NCBI GenBank assembly: GCA_958422985.1 | Contig: CATZPY010000034.1 | Coordinates: forward strand, 1 to 10,078 | Direction: 5' to 3' | DNA: 10,078 bases | Source of the DNA: an uncultured Clostridium sp. | GTDB taxonomy: Bacteria > Bacillota > Clostridia > TANB77 > CAG-508 | Part shown: positions 1 to 8,051 of the stretch, in pieces | How positions within the stretch are numbered: the stretch's first letter is position 1 | How the letters are laid out: every line of letters starts with the position of its first letter | The notes under the pieces: model-generated | The model's input: only the letters and a program-made list of their open reading frames with translations | Databases searched by the model: none | What the model was told of the DNA's origin: nothing | Translations under genes and position numbers: made by a program

Positions 1-1330
1 CTTCTACTTCTCCACCATTTTTTGAAGGTACTTTTTCTGTTGTTCCTTCCTTGTAGTGATGTACTAAGACATTTGTAGCTTTTAATTTATAATAATAAAT
101 TACTTCTATTGTATCCTTTTGCATTATTCCACTAGCATTACTTGGCTCTGCTACTAGCTCATAATTACTATGTACATTACTTAATGGTTTGCTTACATAC
201 ATATCCCCAACAACACCATTTTGTGTAACATCTTGGGCTTCTCTTCCATCTTGTAATAAAACTTTATTTGTTGTTCCTTCTATATAGTAGTGAACTATAA
301 CTTTTGCTGGTATTTTTTCAAATTCTACTACTACATTTTTATCTTCTGTCATGTTTATAAATTTATTTAAAATTACACTTCCATCTTTTTCTTTAGTAAA
401 TTGTATAGGTGTTCCATTAACCCAAATATCTTTTACTTGGTAATTTTCATTAGGTCTTGCAACTATATCTCTTTGTGAATCTTCCCCATGTATTACTGTT
501 TCATAAGGATTTTCATTTTGTCCAGATATAGTTCCACCTGCTACATCTACTTCTTCTCCCATTTCGTTTGTTTCTTTATGTGTTTTTACTTCTGTTGTTA
601 TAATTAATTTTTTAACTTTATAATAATATGTTACTGTAACTCCTTCTTTTGTATATATTCCTGTGCTATTTTCTGGAGTTATAGAAAGCTCATATTTAGG
701 ATCTAATTCATTTTCGCTTAATGCTGTTGTTTGGTATAGTGCTCCAATTTCACCTTTTGTTACCACATCTTGTGCTACTCCGCCATTTTTTAATGGTACT
801 CCTTCGTTAGTTCCTTCTATATAATGGTGTACTGTTAATGGAACTTGTTTTTTTACATAATAATATGTAATAACTTGTTCTTCTTTTGCAAATGTACCAC
901 TTGCATTTTCTGGAATTACATAATTTCCATCTTGTTGCTTTAGCTCATATTCTTCTAAGTCTGTATGAGGTCTTGTTGTATAAGGTTTTCCTATATTTCC
1001 AGCTATGTGTTCATCTTCTGCAACTTTTGTAGTTGTTCCATCTATATAATGGTGTACCAATATGCTAGATGCTGTGTTACTAAATGTTACTACAATGTGT
1101 TTATTAACATCCATCTTTGTAAATTGTGGCATTGTTACTGTACCATCGTCTGCTGGTGTAAAGTCGTAATTTTCTCCGTTTATTGTAATTTTTACTACTT
1201 TATAATCTTTTTCTGGTACAATTTTTATTTCTTGCATGCTGTCATTTCCATATACTACTGTCTCGTATGGAGCTTGGTCTTCACCAGAAATACTACCACC
1301 TCTTACTCCATCTACCTCTTCTACATCTGT
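1..1330 (-). repeat. A-B-B alternating array of GGxISG modules and MucBP-like modules
   Basis: The C-terminal part of the giant protein in the window is modular. Module A (about 80 residues, with GGSISG or GGTISG, then PYETV, then a DYKVVKI or NYQVKDI strand) occurs at about 1330-1082 and about 595-323. Module B (about 75 residues, starting VHHYIDGTT or VHHYIEGT and ending TYYYVKK or TYYYKVK) occurs at about 1074-855, 852-612, 321-85 and, cut by the edge, 76-1. The order A-B-B-A-B-B suggests duplication of a three-module unit. Module B matches the MucBP pattern (VHYxxxGT ... YYYK), a family linked to mucus adhesion. Module A resembles the repeats that alternate with MucBP in listerial and clostridial surface proteins; its family name is less certain. 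Confidence 0.8.
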
Positions 1331-4300
1331 AGTTATTTTTAATCTTTTTAAGCTATTTTCTATTGTTACTTCAGATGACTCTGGAACTTCTGGAGCTGTT
1401 ACAATTTCACCATAGTTAAATATAAATCCATCTGTATATTTAGATAAGCTAATTCCTTCTGCGTCTGCTGTATCTCCCTTAATTACAGTACTATTAAATT
1501 CTCCACCTATAGTAAATTCATTTTCATCTCTTTCTGTTATAGTTAATATTTCGTCTAATCCATCTCCACCAGCTTGTTTGTACCAAGCTTGGTTTCCTTC
1601 TGCATCATATTTTATAACAAAACTGTCTGAATAACCTTGTATACTTGGTATTTCCCATGTTGTTTCTTCTTGGTTAAAATCTACCTTGTCACTATAAGTA
1701 TAACCACCTACCATATAGCCACCATCTGTAGATTTAGTTACAGATGTAACAACATCATCAACAGTTCCTCTTATAAATTTGCTATTGTTAATAACATTAG
1801 AATTTATGTCATATTCTACAATTATACCATCATAATTTCCTTTAGAAGCAACTGTTTGGGCTGTACCTGTATAGCTTCCAACAATTATCGCTTTGCCATT
1901 ATCTAGTCTTGCTACTGCATTTGCATTAAAGTCTAAGGCAATTCCTGCACTTATACTACCATTAGAGTAAAAATCTACTCTTCCTGTTTTTGTGTCTGCT
2001 AAAGTTTCGCTTACTATTATAACATCTTGGCTGTTATAACCATCCATATCGCTTATTTCTACATTCGCTGGTATTGTAGCTTCACCATTTATACTTCCAT
2101 CTGCATTTGCATATTCTATAATTTTAGGATTTTCTCCTGTTGTTATTCCAACAATAATATTTCCTTCTAAATTTTGTGTTACTGCTGTAGCTTCATAATT
2201 AGAATTTTCTAAAGCAATTTCTTTTGCCCATTCATAATTACCACTACTTCCAATTTTTATAACTAAACCTTTTTTATTATTTGTAGGATTAGTTAAACCT
2301 GTACTTGTTTCTGCAACTTGTAAGTTAGTTCCTATAAAACTTCCTACAGCTACATAAGCACCATCATTAGTTGGTATTACTTTATTTAGTACAACTTCAC
2401 CATCTTCTGTAGTTACAGATTTTACAAATTCTACATTTCCATCTTTATTATATTTTGCGATAAAACCAGAATAATTATCTTCGTTGCCTTGTACCTCTAC
2501 TTGTCCATCATTATTAAAATCTGCGGATTTTGTAAATGTACCACTTGCTACAAAACCTTTATCTGTTGTAGCTTTCACACTTTCTACTTTATTCCATAAA
2601 TCTCCTGCAACTTGTTTTTTAAATGATGTACCAAATGTTGTTTCTTGTGCTTTACTTGCTCCTACACCAAAATAGTATGTTCTACTTTCTTCCTTTTCTG
2701 GTAATTCATAACCCTTTGGCGCTTCCATTTCTATTGCTTTATATAATCCAGATTTTAAACCATAAGATATATTTCCCTTTTCATCTGTTTCTACTAATGG
2801 AATTTTTGTATTCATTCCTTCAACTTTTATGTTTTTAACAAAACCTGCATCTAAGCCTTTGTCTCCAGAACCATCTTTACGATAAGAAAATGCAATTTTA
2901 TATGTTCCCTTTTCTAAGTTTTTTGTTACTGTTTCAAAAGATAACTTGCTATAATCTGTAATAGAACTGTTTCCACCTATTTTAGTAGATGTACCACCTA
3001 TTGTAGTATTATCTTTTGTATTTGTTATTGTATAATACAAATAATCATAACTTGCACTTTCTGAAGAAACAGCCCATTCAAAACTTATACTTCCATTCTT
3101 TTCTAATGTAAATTCTTTTGATGTCATTGTACTTGTACTACTTGTCTTTTTACCACTTTGGTATGTTCCATCTTGTAACTTACTCCAAGGAAGAGTTTCT
3201 TCATCCAATGGGAATGTAATACTTCCTGCTCCTACATTTTCCACAAGTGTTCCTACTACGTTTCCATTAATATCTTTTGCAAATCCTAATTCGTTATATT
3301 TTTCATCTATTTCTTTTAAAACAAATTTTGCATTTTTTATTGGAAGCTTAGTGTCTGTGTCTATTTTTGTTATTTTAAATAAAGGTTTGTCTTCAAATTC
3401 TAGGTTTATTATATTTCCTTCTACACTACTATTACGTAAGAAATTCTCACTTAAAATTTCTAGCTCTAAATTTCCTTCTGCATTTCTTTTAGCTTTAAAT
3501 TGTAGTTTTCTGCTATCTAATGCATATCCTTCTGGAGGTGTAATTTCTTCTAAAGTATATATTCCTGTAATATTTTTTCCTTCTACATACTCATATAAAT
3601 TTGGAATTGTAAGCGCACCATTTTCATTTGTTGTATATGTTTTACCTTTTTCACCAATTCCTTCACCGGTTATTTTATATTGTGCACCTTTTAATGTTAA
3701 ATTACCTTCTTTTGCATATTTTTTAAGGTTTACTTGGTATGTAGGTATTTTTTCGTTTGTAAGTTCTGCTGTTACTGTATCTTGTGCTTCTAAGCCAGAT
3801 ATGCCTGTTCCTGTTACAACTTGTGAATTTGCATTAAACCTTCCACTTATAACAACAAATTCCAATTTTCCAGAATTATTTGCTACTTTAAATGTAATTG
3901 GTTCTTCGTTTACATAGTAGTCTTTAGCTTCTATTTCTGTTAATGTATATTCTACATTTTGAGATAACCCAGTTAATGTTAATTTTCCTTCTTTATTCGT
4001 TGCAACAGTTATACCATTACCTAAACCACTACCTACCAATTTATATTTAACACCCGATAAAAGTGTTCCATCTTTATTATCTTTTTTAGTTATTATAACT
4101 TTATATTTTGGAGTATTTTCTACTTTAAAATTTGCTAATCCTCTTTCACCTTGTGTTGCTTGTGTAATGCTATGTTCTTTTAAAGAAGATTCTCCTTCTA
4201 AAATTTGTAATACTAAATTGTTTTCTTCTACTATTACTTTAAATTTTACTTGTATTGCATTTTTCTCGTAAGAACCTGGTGTACGAATTTCTTTTAGAAT

Positions 4301-7288
4301 ATATGTTTTATCTACAAATAAATTTTCTATTTTAAATGTTCCTTGATTATTTGTTGTACCTATTCTTGTTTCGCTTTCACCTTCTGGAGTTATGCTAAAT
4401 GTAGCTCCCAAAACAGGAACTGCTGTATTTTCTTTTACCTTTTGTAAATTTAAATTATATTTTCTTTCTATTCTAAATCCTAACTTTGTTGTTTCTGTTT
4501 GTGTTTTAAATTTACCTTCTGCTGTATCTAGGCAAAAATATACTGCATGTGTACTATAAGAAATATCATTATATTTTACAGTAGTAGGAACTTTTATTTG
4601 GTATGTAAATACCTTATTCTCCCTTACTTGTAGTATATAATCTCCTAAGTCTATTAAATATGTTTTAACCTTAGTAAAGTCTGGTGTAGTTGTCCAACCA
4701 TTATTATCATCTTGTAAATCTTTAGTTGGATTTTCTTTTTCTGAATAATATACTGTAACTTTATCTTTCATTTCTTCTGGAACTGTAATTCCACTTTCTA
4801 ACATTTGTGTTGTATAGTTAGAACCTAGATCTGTTCCATTTATTGCAAATGTATTCCCTTTAAAAGGAATTTTTCCTAATATAGAAACCTCACTTATTGT
4901 TCCAGAATAATTATTTGCAATACTTACATTTACAGTTGCTGTATCCGCCTCTTGCTTATCTATTGTTGCAATTTGTGGTGCAACTACTGTTTCGTTTGCT
5001 TCATTATAATTTGTTGCTTGTTGGTTTGTAAGCAGTGAACTTGGTGCTACTAAATTTAGTGAATCTGTAGCATAATTTACATTTTCTGTTTTATTTTCGT
5101 CACCATCTATGTCGTATATATCTTGTGTTTTACTTTTATAATTATTACAAAATTCATTATACGCATATAGTTTTACTTGTTTTGTTTGTGTTACACTTCT
5201 TGGATCTGCTGTTAAATTTGTATTAATTGTAATATTATAATTTGATTCATTCTCATTTTCTGTTTCTATTTTTATAAATTTTTTACCATCTTTTTCTACA
5301 ATCTCATATGCTAATAGTTTTACACTAGAGTTTGATATATTTATATTGTTTATTTCTATTTCTAAAATTTCTTGTGGTAATTCTACTAAAAACCTACCAT
5401 TTGTCCAACCTTTCATGTTGTAATAGTCATTACGTGTACTAATAGTTAAGTTTATATCTTTTTCTATATTTTGAGTTCCAATTGTATCTCTGTTTACAGT
5501 AATATTGGCTACAGCAATTGGTTCTTCATAATATGCATTTGCAACGTCATCATTTACTTTTGTATATTGCATACTTCCTTCTAGCTTTACATTTCCTGTT
5601 AAATATGTATACACTTGCTCTAATTTATCAAATTCTTCTTTTGTAAATGTTTTTGTTAATACTTTGTCGTCTATTTCTTTTATATTGTAAACATACAAAC
5701 TGCTATCTTCGTTTGCTTTGCTTGTTTCTACTCTTATATGTTTTACAGGTTCTTTATACATATATGGTGAAGAACTACTATAATTATTCCAATCTTCTTT
5801 TGTAAATGTATGAATTTCTTCTCCTGTTTCATCATTTATAACTTTAAGCCATCCATCTTGACCCAATATATTTTCTATATTAGAAAAATATATTCCTACA
5901 TTTTTTGTATAATCTTGCATATTGAAATATGTTCCAGCATTATTTAAAAATCTATCTGAATATGGAGTGCTATTATCTTTCATTTGAATAGAATCTATTT
6001 TTGTTTTGTTACCTGTGTACGCATACCATCTTACTTCGTATAAATCTTTTGTTTCTTCTGCTAAATTATTATAAATTTTTAGTGGTTCTTCTTTAGAAAT
6101 TACATATTTACTATCGTAACTTCTGTATTTTCCAATTGTTACGTCAAATCTTGCTGTACTTCCTTCTGGCTTTCTCCACAAAAATGTTATATTTCTTTCT
6201 GCAATATTAGATTTTATTGGATTTTGGAATTCTTCGTTTGGATTGTTAAATCCTTCATAATATGCTTTTACAGGAACTTGTATGCTTAAAGTATCTCCTG
6301 TTAAGCTTTCCAATAATTCGTATGCATATGTTACCTTAAAGCTAAATGTGTTATAGTCTGAAACTGTTTTTGTAACTATTCCTGTTCCACTTATTGTTGC
6401 TTCTCTTGTTGCTGTAAAACTTCCGGTTTCTTCGTTATATTCAAAATTTACATCACTAGAAGTTAATTCTACATTTGTTGGTTTGTACCCATTTATTGTT
6501 GGAATTGTTCCTTCTAATACTGCTTTTTTTAATATTAAATCTTCGTTTGTTTCTCTTGTACTTACACTAAAGTTTAATGTAATATTTTCTTTATTTGTAT
6601 TTGTTAAGTCTTCTATATTTTGTGTACCTGTATAATTATAAATACTTGCTGTTACTCCCCCATACCAGTCTACATGAAAATTAACAGTTTTACTTATTTT
6701 TGTTTGTGTACCGTTATCTGCAACATGTGTCCCTGTAAGTGTAACACTATTTATTTGGCTATATTTGTTTGTATCATTTCCAAAACTAGAGGCTTTTACT
6801 GTTCCATATAATAATTTTTGTGTTCCATTATTTATATCTTTTAAGGCTATTTCTGTTGTATTATTTGATATATAGTTTTGCTTTATAACATTATCTTCTA
6901 CTATTGCTGTAGAAAGGTTCATATTAGATGTTTTTATATTTATTTTTCCATCTATTAATTTACCATTTGTTAATACATTTAAGTCCATGTATAATGTGTC
7001 TGTTTTATTTATATCTCTACACATTCCACGTACTTGCTCTGCATAACCATTACCATCTAAGTCACGTAAAAAGAAAGCATCAAATTTAACATATTCTGTA
7101 TTTGATAAATTTTCGTCACCTGGTTTTACTTGTTCGTATTCCATGCTTTTTTGTATTTCTGGGTCTATTGCTAATTTAGTTTTTTGTATTTGTGTATTAA
7201 CTAATAGTGTAACTACTGTTATTATTGCTGTTGCTACTGCTAATATTCCCACTGTAAATGTTGCTTTCCTAGCTTGTTTTCCTTTCAT
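1..7288 (-). CDS. Giant multidomain surface adhesin (SpaA-like, propeller-like, MucBP-like domains), C terminus beyond window
   Basis: A single minus-strand frame runs from ATG at 7288 to base 1 with no stop, giving at least 2429 residues. The start is fixed by AGGAGG seven bases upstream. The N terminus is basic (MKGKQARK), followed by a hydrophobic helix at about residues 10-30, so the protein is exported or membrane-anchored. Calcium-loop-like motifs occur near residues 75-85 (DLDGNGYAE), about 723 (DIDGDENK) and about 1588 (DFNNDGQVE). Four SpaA-like domains lie at about 940-1533, a propeller-like region at about 1543-1963, and alternating GGxISG and MucBP-like modules from about 1986 to the edge. 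In known families such proteins are cell-wall or pilus-like adhesins that bind mucin or host matrix; a sorting signal would be expected off-window but cannot be seen. Expression probably starts at the promoter at 7453-7481. The residue 200-900 stalk is beta-rich and Asn/Thr-rich and I do not recognise its domains. The adhesin role is inference from architecture. Confidence 0.93.
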   Translation of the reverse strand, partial: MKGKQARKATFTVGILAVATAIITVVTLLVNTQIQKTKLAIDPEIQKSMEYEQVKPGDENLSNTEYVKFDAFFLRDLDGNGYAEQVRGMCRDINKTDTLYMDLNVLTNGKLIDGKINIKTSNMNLSTAIVEDNVIKQNYISNNTTEIALKDINNGTQKLLYGTVKASSFGNDTNKYSQINSVTLTGTHVADNGTQTKISKTVNFHVDWYGGVTASIYNYTGTQNIEDLTNTNKENITLNFSVSTRETNEDLILKKAVLEGTIPTINGYKPTNVELTSSDVNFEYNEETGSFTATREATISGTGIVTKTVSDYNTFSFKVTYAYELLESLTGDTLSIQVPVKAYYEGFNNPNEEFQNPIKSNIAERNITFLWRKPEGSTARFDVTIGKYRSYDSKYVISKEEPLKIYNNLAEETKDLYEVRWYAYTGNKTKIDSIQMKDNSTPYSDRFLNNAGTYFNMQDYTKNVGIYFSNIENILGQDGWLKVINDETGEEIHTFTKEDWNNYSSSSPYMYKEPVKHIRVETSKANEDSSLYVYNIKEIDDKVLTKTFTKEEFDKLEQVYTYLTGNVKLEGSMQYTKVNDDVANAYYEEPIAVANITVNRDTIGTQNIEKDINLTISTRNDYYNMKGWTNGRFLVELPQEILEIEINNINISNSSVKLLAYEIVEKDGKKFIKIETENENESNYNITINTNLTADPRSVTQTKQVKLYAYNEFCNNYKSKTQDIYDIDGDENKTENVNYATDSLNLVAPSSLLTNQQATNYNEANETVVAPQIATIDKQEADTATVNVSIANNYSGTISEVSILGKIPFKGNTFAINGTDLGSNYTTQMLESGITVPEEMKDKVTVYYSEKENPTKDLQDDNNGWTTTPDFTKVKTYLIDLGDYILQVRENKVFTYQIKVPTTVKYNDISYSTHAVYFCLDTAEGKFKTQTETTKLGFRIERKYNLNLQKVKENTAVPVLGATFSITPEGESETRIGTTNNQGTFKIENLFVDKTYILKEIRTPGSYEKNAIQVKFKVIVEENNLVLQILEGESSLKEHSITQATQGERGLANFKVENTPKYKVIITKKDNKDGTLLSGVKYKLVGSGLGNGITVATNKEGKLTLTGLSQNVEYTLTEIEAKDYYVNEEPITFKVANNSGKLEFVVISGRFNANSQVVTGTGISGLEAQDTVTAELTNEKIPTYQVNLKKYAKEGNLTLKGAQYKITGEGIGEKGKTYTTNENGALTIPNLYEYVEGKNITGIYTLEEITPPEGYALDSRKLQFKAKRNAEGNLELEILSENFLRNSSVEGNIINLEFEDKPLFKITKIDTDTKLPIKNAKFVLKEIDEKYNELGFAKDINGNVVGTLVENVGAGSITFPLDEETLPWSKLQDGTYQSGKKTSSTSTMTSKEFTLEKNGSISFEWAVSSESASYDYLYYTITNTKDNTTIGGTSTKIGGNSSITDYSKLSFETVTKNLEKGTYKIAFSYRKDGSGDKGLDAGFVKNIKVEGMNTKIPLVETDEKGNISYGLKSGLYKAIEMEAPKGYELPEKEESRTYYFGVGASKAQETTFGTSFKKQVAGDLWNKVESVKATTDKGFVASGTFTKSADFNNDGQVEVQGNEDNYSGFIAKYNKDGNVEFVKSVTTEDGEVVLNKVIPTNDGAYVAVGSFIGTNLQVAETSTGLTNPTNNKKGLVIKIGSSGNYEWAKEIALENSNYEATAVTQNLEGNIIVGITTGENPKIIEYANADGSINGEATIPANVEISDMDGYNSQDVIIVSETLADTKTGRVDFYSNGSISAGIALDFNANAVARLDNGKAIIVGSYTGTAQTVASKGNYDGIIVEYDINSNVINNSKFIRGTVDDVVTSVTKSTDGGYMVGGYTYSDKVDFNQEETTWEIPSIQGYSDSFVIKYDAEGNQAWYKQAGGDGLDEILTITERDENEFTIGGEFNSTVIKGDTADAEGISLSKYTDGFIFNYGEIVTAPEVPESSEVTIENSLKRLKITTDVEEVDGVRGGSISGEDQAPYETVVYGNDSMQEIKIVPEKDYKVVKITINGENYDFTPADDGTVTMPQFTKMDVNKHIVVTFSNTASSILVHHYIDGTTTKVAEDEHIAGNIGKPYTTRPHTDLEEYELKQQDGNYVIPENASGTFAKEEQVITYYYVKKQVPLTVHHYIEGTNEGVPLKNGGVAQDVVTKGEIGALYQTTALSENELDPKYELSITPENSTGIYTKEGVTVTYYYKVKKLIITTEVKTHKETNEMGEEVDVAGGTISGQNENPYETVIHGEDSQRDIVARPNENYQVKDIWVNGTPIQFTKEKDGSVILNKFINMTEDKNVVVEFEKIPAKVIVHYYIEGTTNKVLLQDGREAQDVTQNGVVGDMYVSKPLSNVHSNYELVAEPSNASGIMQKDTIEVIYYYKLKATNVLVHHYKEGTTEKVPSKNGGEVE
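1400..2660 (-). other. Propeller-like repeat region of the giant surface protein
   Basis: Residues about 1543-1963 contain loosely repeated units of the type DGGYMVGGYT ... DSFVIKYDAEGNQAWYK ... GDGLDEI. Related copies include DKGFVASGTF ... GFIAKYNKDGNVEFVK, DGAYVAVGSF ... GLVIKIGSSGNYEWAK, and NGKAIIVGSY ... GIIVEYDINSN. The pattern of 'Gly-rich strand, then I(V)KYDxxGN, then W/F-A/YK' is typical of beta-propeller proteins with a signal, asset or 'SBBP'-like blade. I count about five to seven recognisable blades, some degenerate. The region lies between the SpaA-like stalk and the MucBP-like array and could be a ligand-binding head or a rigid spacer. The fold assignment is inference from repeat pattern only. 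Confidence 0.55.
2690..4466 (-). other. Four SpaA-like isopeptide domains, the fourth split by an insertion
   Basis: Four consecutive prealbumin-fold (SpaA-like) domains begin with a Lys-bearing strand: YNLNLQKVKE (near 4466), KYKVIITKKD (near 4111), TYQVNLKKYA (near 3745) and LFKITKIDTD (near 3385). Each closes with the Glu-bearing strand typical of the family: YILKEIRTPGSY, YTLTEIEAKDYY, YTLEEITPPEGY and YKAIEMEAPKGY. The Lys and Glu expected to form an intramolecular isopeptide bond therefore appear retained in all four. In the fourth domain the opening half (3385 to about 3237) and closing half (about 2815-2690) are separated by about 135 residues of different character. Such domains give protease-resistant, mechanically stiff stalks in Gram-positive pili and adhesins. 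Confidence 0.8.
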
Positions 7289-7295
7289 TTTTTTG

Positions 7296-7301
7296 CCTCC
7301 T
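7296..7301 (-). promoter_or_regulatory. Ribosome binding site of the giant surface protein
   Basis: AGGAGG lies seven bases before the ATG at 7288. It is a full match to the anti-Shine-Dalgarno consensus at good spacing, and it fixes this start. Confidence 0.9.
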
Positions 7302-7393
7302 ATATTTTTGCCTTTTGTATTTTTCTGCGAAATTATATATATTTATTTTATTTATATATACAAGACCTGTAAATATGTGCTTTTTGTTTATTA

Positions 7394-7420
7394 CATAGCT
7401 TTCCTTGCCTTTCTGCTACG
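7394..7420 (-). promoter_or_regulatory. Stem-loop in the leader of the surface-protein mRNA
   Basis: CGTAGC and GCTATG can form a six-pair stem (one G-U) enclosing a 15-base purine-rich loop, AGAAAGGCAAGGAAA. It lies about 25 bases after the predicted transcription start and about 105 bases before the ATG. I compared it by eye with c-di-GMP, preQ1, fluoride and THF riboswitch consensus sequences and saw no match. It could be a regulatory or stabilising leader element, or chance in an AT-rich leader. The remainder of 7289-7489 is AT-rich, includes an all-AT inverted repeat near 7335-7361, and shows no gene. Confidence 0.35.
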
Positions 7421-7452
7421 GGTAATTATTTGCTAACAAATTTCTACTTTTT

Positions 7453-7481
7453 ATTACATTTTTTTGTTTTTTATGTATCAA
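7453..7481 (-). promoter_or_regulatory. Predicted housekeeping-sigma promoter for the surface protein
   Basis: TTGATA (7481-7476) and TGTAAT (7458-7453) are separated by exactly 17 bases, each one mismatch from the -35 and -10 consensus. Transcription would begin near 7446, leaving a leader of about 160 bases before the ATG at 7288. The promoter begins only 8 bases after the stop of the small upstream gene, so the giant gene can be expressed independently of the DGR. In AT-rich DNA such matches arise by chance, hence moderate confidence. Confidence 0.55.
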
Positions 7482-7489
7482 TATGTTTT

Positions 7490-7744
7490 TCAGTCTAAAT
7501 ACTTAAATTTATAAATTTCTCTAATCTCTATTTGCATATTTTCCCTAATGCTTCCTCTTACAAAAAAACTTTCTAAATTTTCTTTGTATATATAATCTGC
7601 TAAATCGTCATACGCAAATAACTCTATTTCCGAATTATTTAATAATTTTGCTTTAATTTTTATCATTGACTTTTCTTTTCTATTTATAATAAATCTAAAG
7701 TCTATATTACTTACTCTTTTTACAAATAAAAAGCATTCATTCAT
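7490..7744 (-). CDS. Small protein of unknown function (84 aa) downstream of the DGR template
   Basis: I do not recognise this protein. It begins MNECFLFVKRV and has a mixed alpha/beta look, with alternating hydrophobic strands (FRFIINRK, MIKIKAKLL, SEIELFAY) followed by a short acidic helix (DDLADYIYKENLE) and a closing strand (MQIEIREIYKF). There is no signal peptide, membrane helix or cysteine cluster. The start is supported by AGGAG five bases before the ATG; an internal Met (KSMIKIK) is a possible shorter start. It stops with TGA, supporting genetic code 11. The frame stays open for about 32 codons upstream of the ATG, to near 7840, without an ATG, GTG or TTG in that stretch, so it could be the remnant of a longer gene. 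It lies 162 bases after TR in the same direction and could be on the DGR transcript, but no functional link can be shown. Confidence 0.65.
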   Translation of the reverse strand: MNECFLFVKRVSNIDFRFIINRKEKSMIKIKAKLLNNSEIELFAYDDLADYIYKENLESFFVRGSIRENMQIEIREIYKFKYLD

Positions 7745-7749
7745 GTTTT

Positions 7750-7754
7750 CTCCT
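7750..7754 (-). promoter_or_regulatory. Ribosome binding site of the 84-aa gene
   Basis: AGGAG is placed five bases before the ATG at 7744. It is the main support that this short frame is translated from that ATG. Confidence 0.7.
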
Positions 7755-7764
7755 AATATAGTTC

Positions 7765-7807
7765 TTAAAATACATACTCTCGGTTTACCTACTGGTATGT
7801 ATTTTAA
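7765..7807. repeat. 13-bp perfect inverted repeat with 17-base loop
   Basis: TTAAAATACATAC at 7765-7777 is the exact reverse complement of GTATGTATTTTAA at 7795-7807. On the minus strand the loop reads CAGTAGGTAAACCGAGA and itself contains a small GGT/ACC pairing. It lies between the template repeat and the ribosome binding site of the 84-aa gene. No T-run follows the stem on the minus strand, so it is not a standard intrinsic terminator. It may be an operator, an RNA processing or stabilising hairpin at the end of the template RNA, or a translation-control hairpin. The role is unknown. Confidence 0.6.
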
Positions 7808-7888
7808 TGATTCATATTTACCTAAAATAGGAAGGAATAAACCTCTTTAATACCTAATACTTCACTGAGCAATTTCCTTAAAAATAGC

Positions 7889-7902
7889 TATCTGGAAAGA
7901 TA
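7889..7902 (-). promoter_or_regulatory. Short hairpin just downstream of the template repeat
   Basis: On the minus strand TATCT-TTCC-AGATA forms a five-pair stem with a four-base loop, four bases after the 3' end of TR, followed by GCTATTTTT. It is too weak to call a terminator confidently, but its position at the TR border may matter for template RNA folding or 3'-end formation. Confidence 0.3.
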
Positions 7903-7906
7903 TTAG

Positions 7907-8042
7907 AGTGCTGAACGACAACCATTGTTGTTGTTACTATTAGTCGGATTGTTGTTGTTACGATTGTCTGCCGGATTGTTTGTACCTGTATTGTTGTAAT
8001 TGCCACCCCTAAGAACCCTGTTGTTGGTGTTGTAGGCCTTTT
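7907..8042 (-). repeat. DGR template repeat (TR)
   Basis: This noncoding repeat aligns without gaps to 9899-10034 over 136 bases, with 27 mismatches that all fall at adenines of TR in the minus-strand sense. Of about 55 template adenines roughly half are changed in VR. Read in the target frame TR is dominated by AAC and AAT codons, including two runs of four, the classic adenine-rich design in which mutation of the first two codon positions cannot make a stop. Its 3' 20 bases are identical to VR and form the likely homing-initiation tail. TR starts 9 bases after the RT stop, so it is probably transcribed with the RT. It is visibly more GC-rich than its surroundings. The frame through it appears open only because the repeat is copied from protein-coding sequence. 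Confidence 0.97.
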
Positions 8043-8051
8043 GGTTTATCC

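Noticed and set aside
965..3917. Several plus-strand open frames of 63-188 codons opposite the giant gene
   Set aside because: They are antisense shadows of the continuous minus-strand frame, rich in Cys, Tyr, Phe and Ser, with no recognisable domain.
1..7288. The giant surface protein as a second DGR target
   Set aside because: No sequence resembling TR, including its 20-base 3' tail, and no FGE/C-type-lectin C terminus was seen in it; its repeats are MucBP-like and SpaA-like.
7394..7420. c-di-GMP-type riboswitch in the surface-protein leader
   Set aside because: Short stretches such as GCAAGGAAAGCTATG loosely recall it, but the tetraloop helix and second receptor half are absent.
6620..7436. 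Further plus-strand frames across the N-terminal part of the giant gene and its leader
   Set aside because: The same shadow effect. The hydrophobic composition comes from reading the complement of a Lys/Asn/Glu-rich gene and AT-rich leader.
7765..7807. Intrinsic terminator after the DGR
   Set aside because: The stem is almost all A-T and is not followed by a T-run on the transcribed strand.
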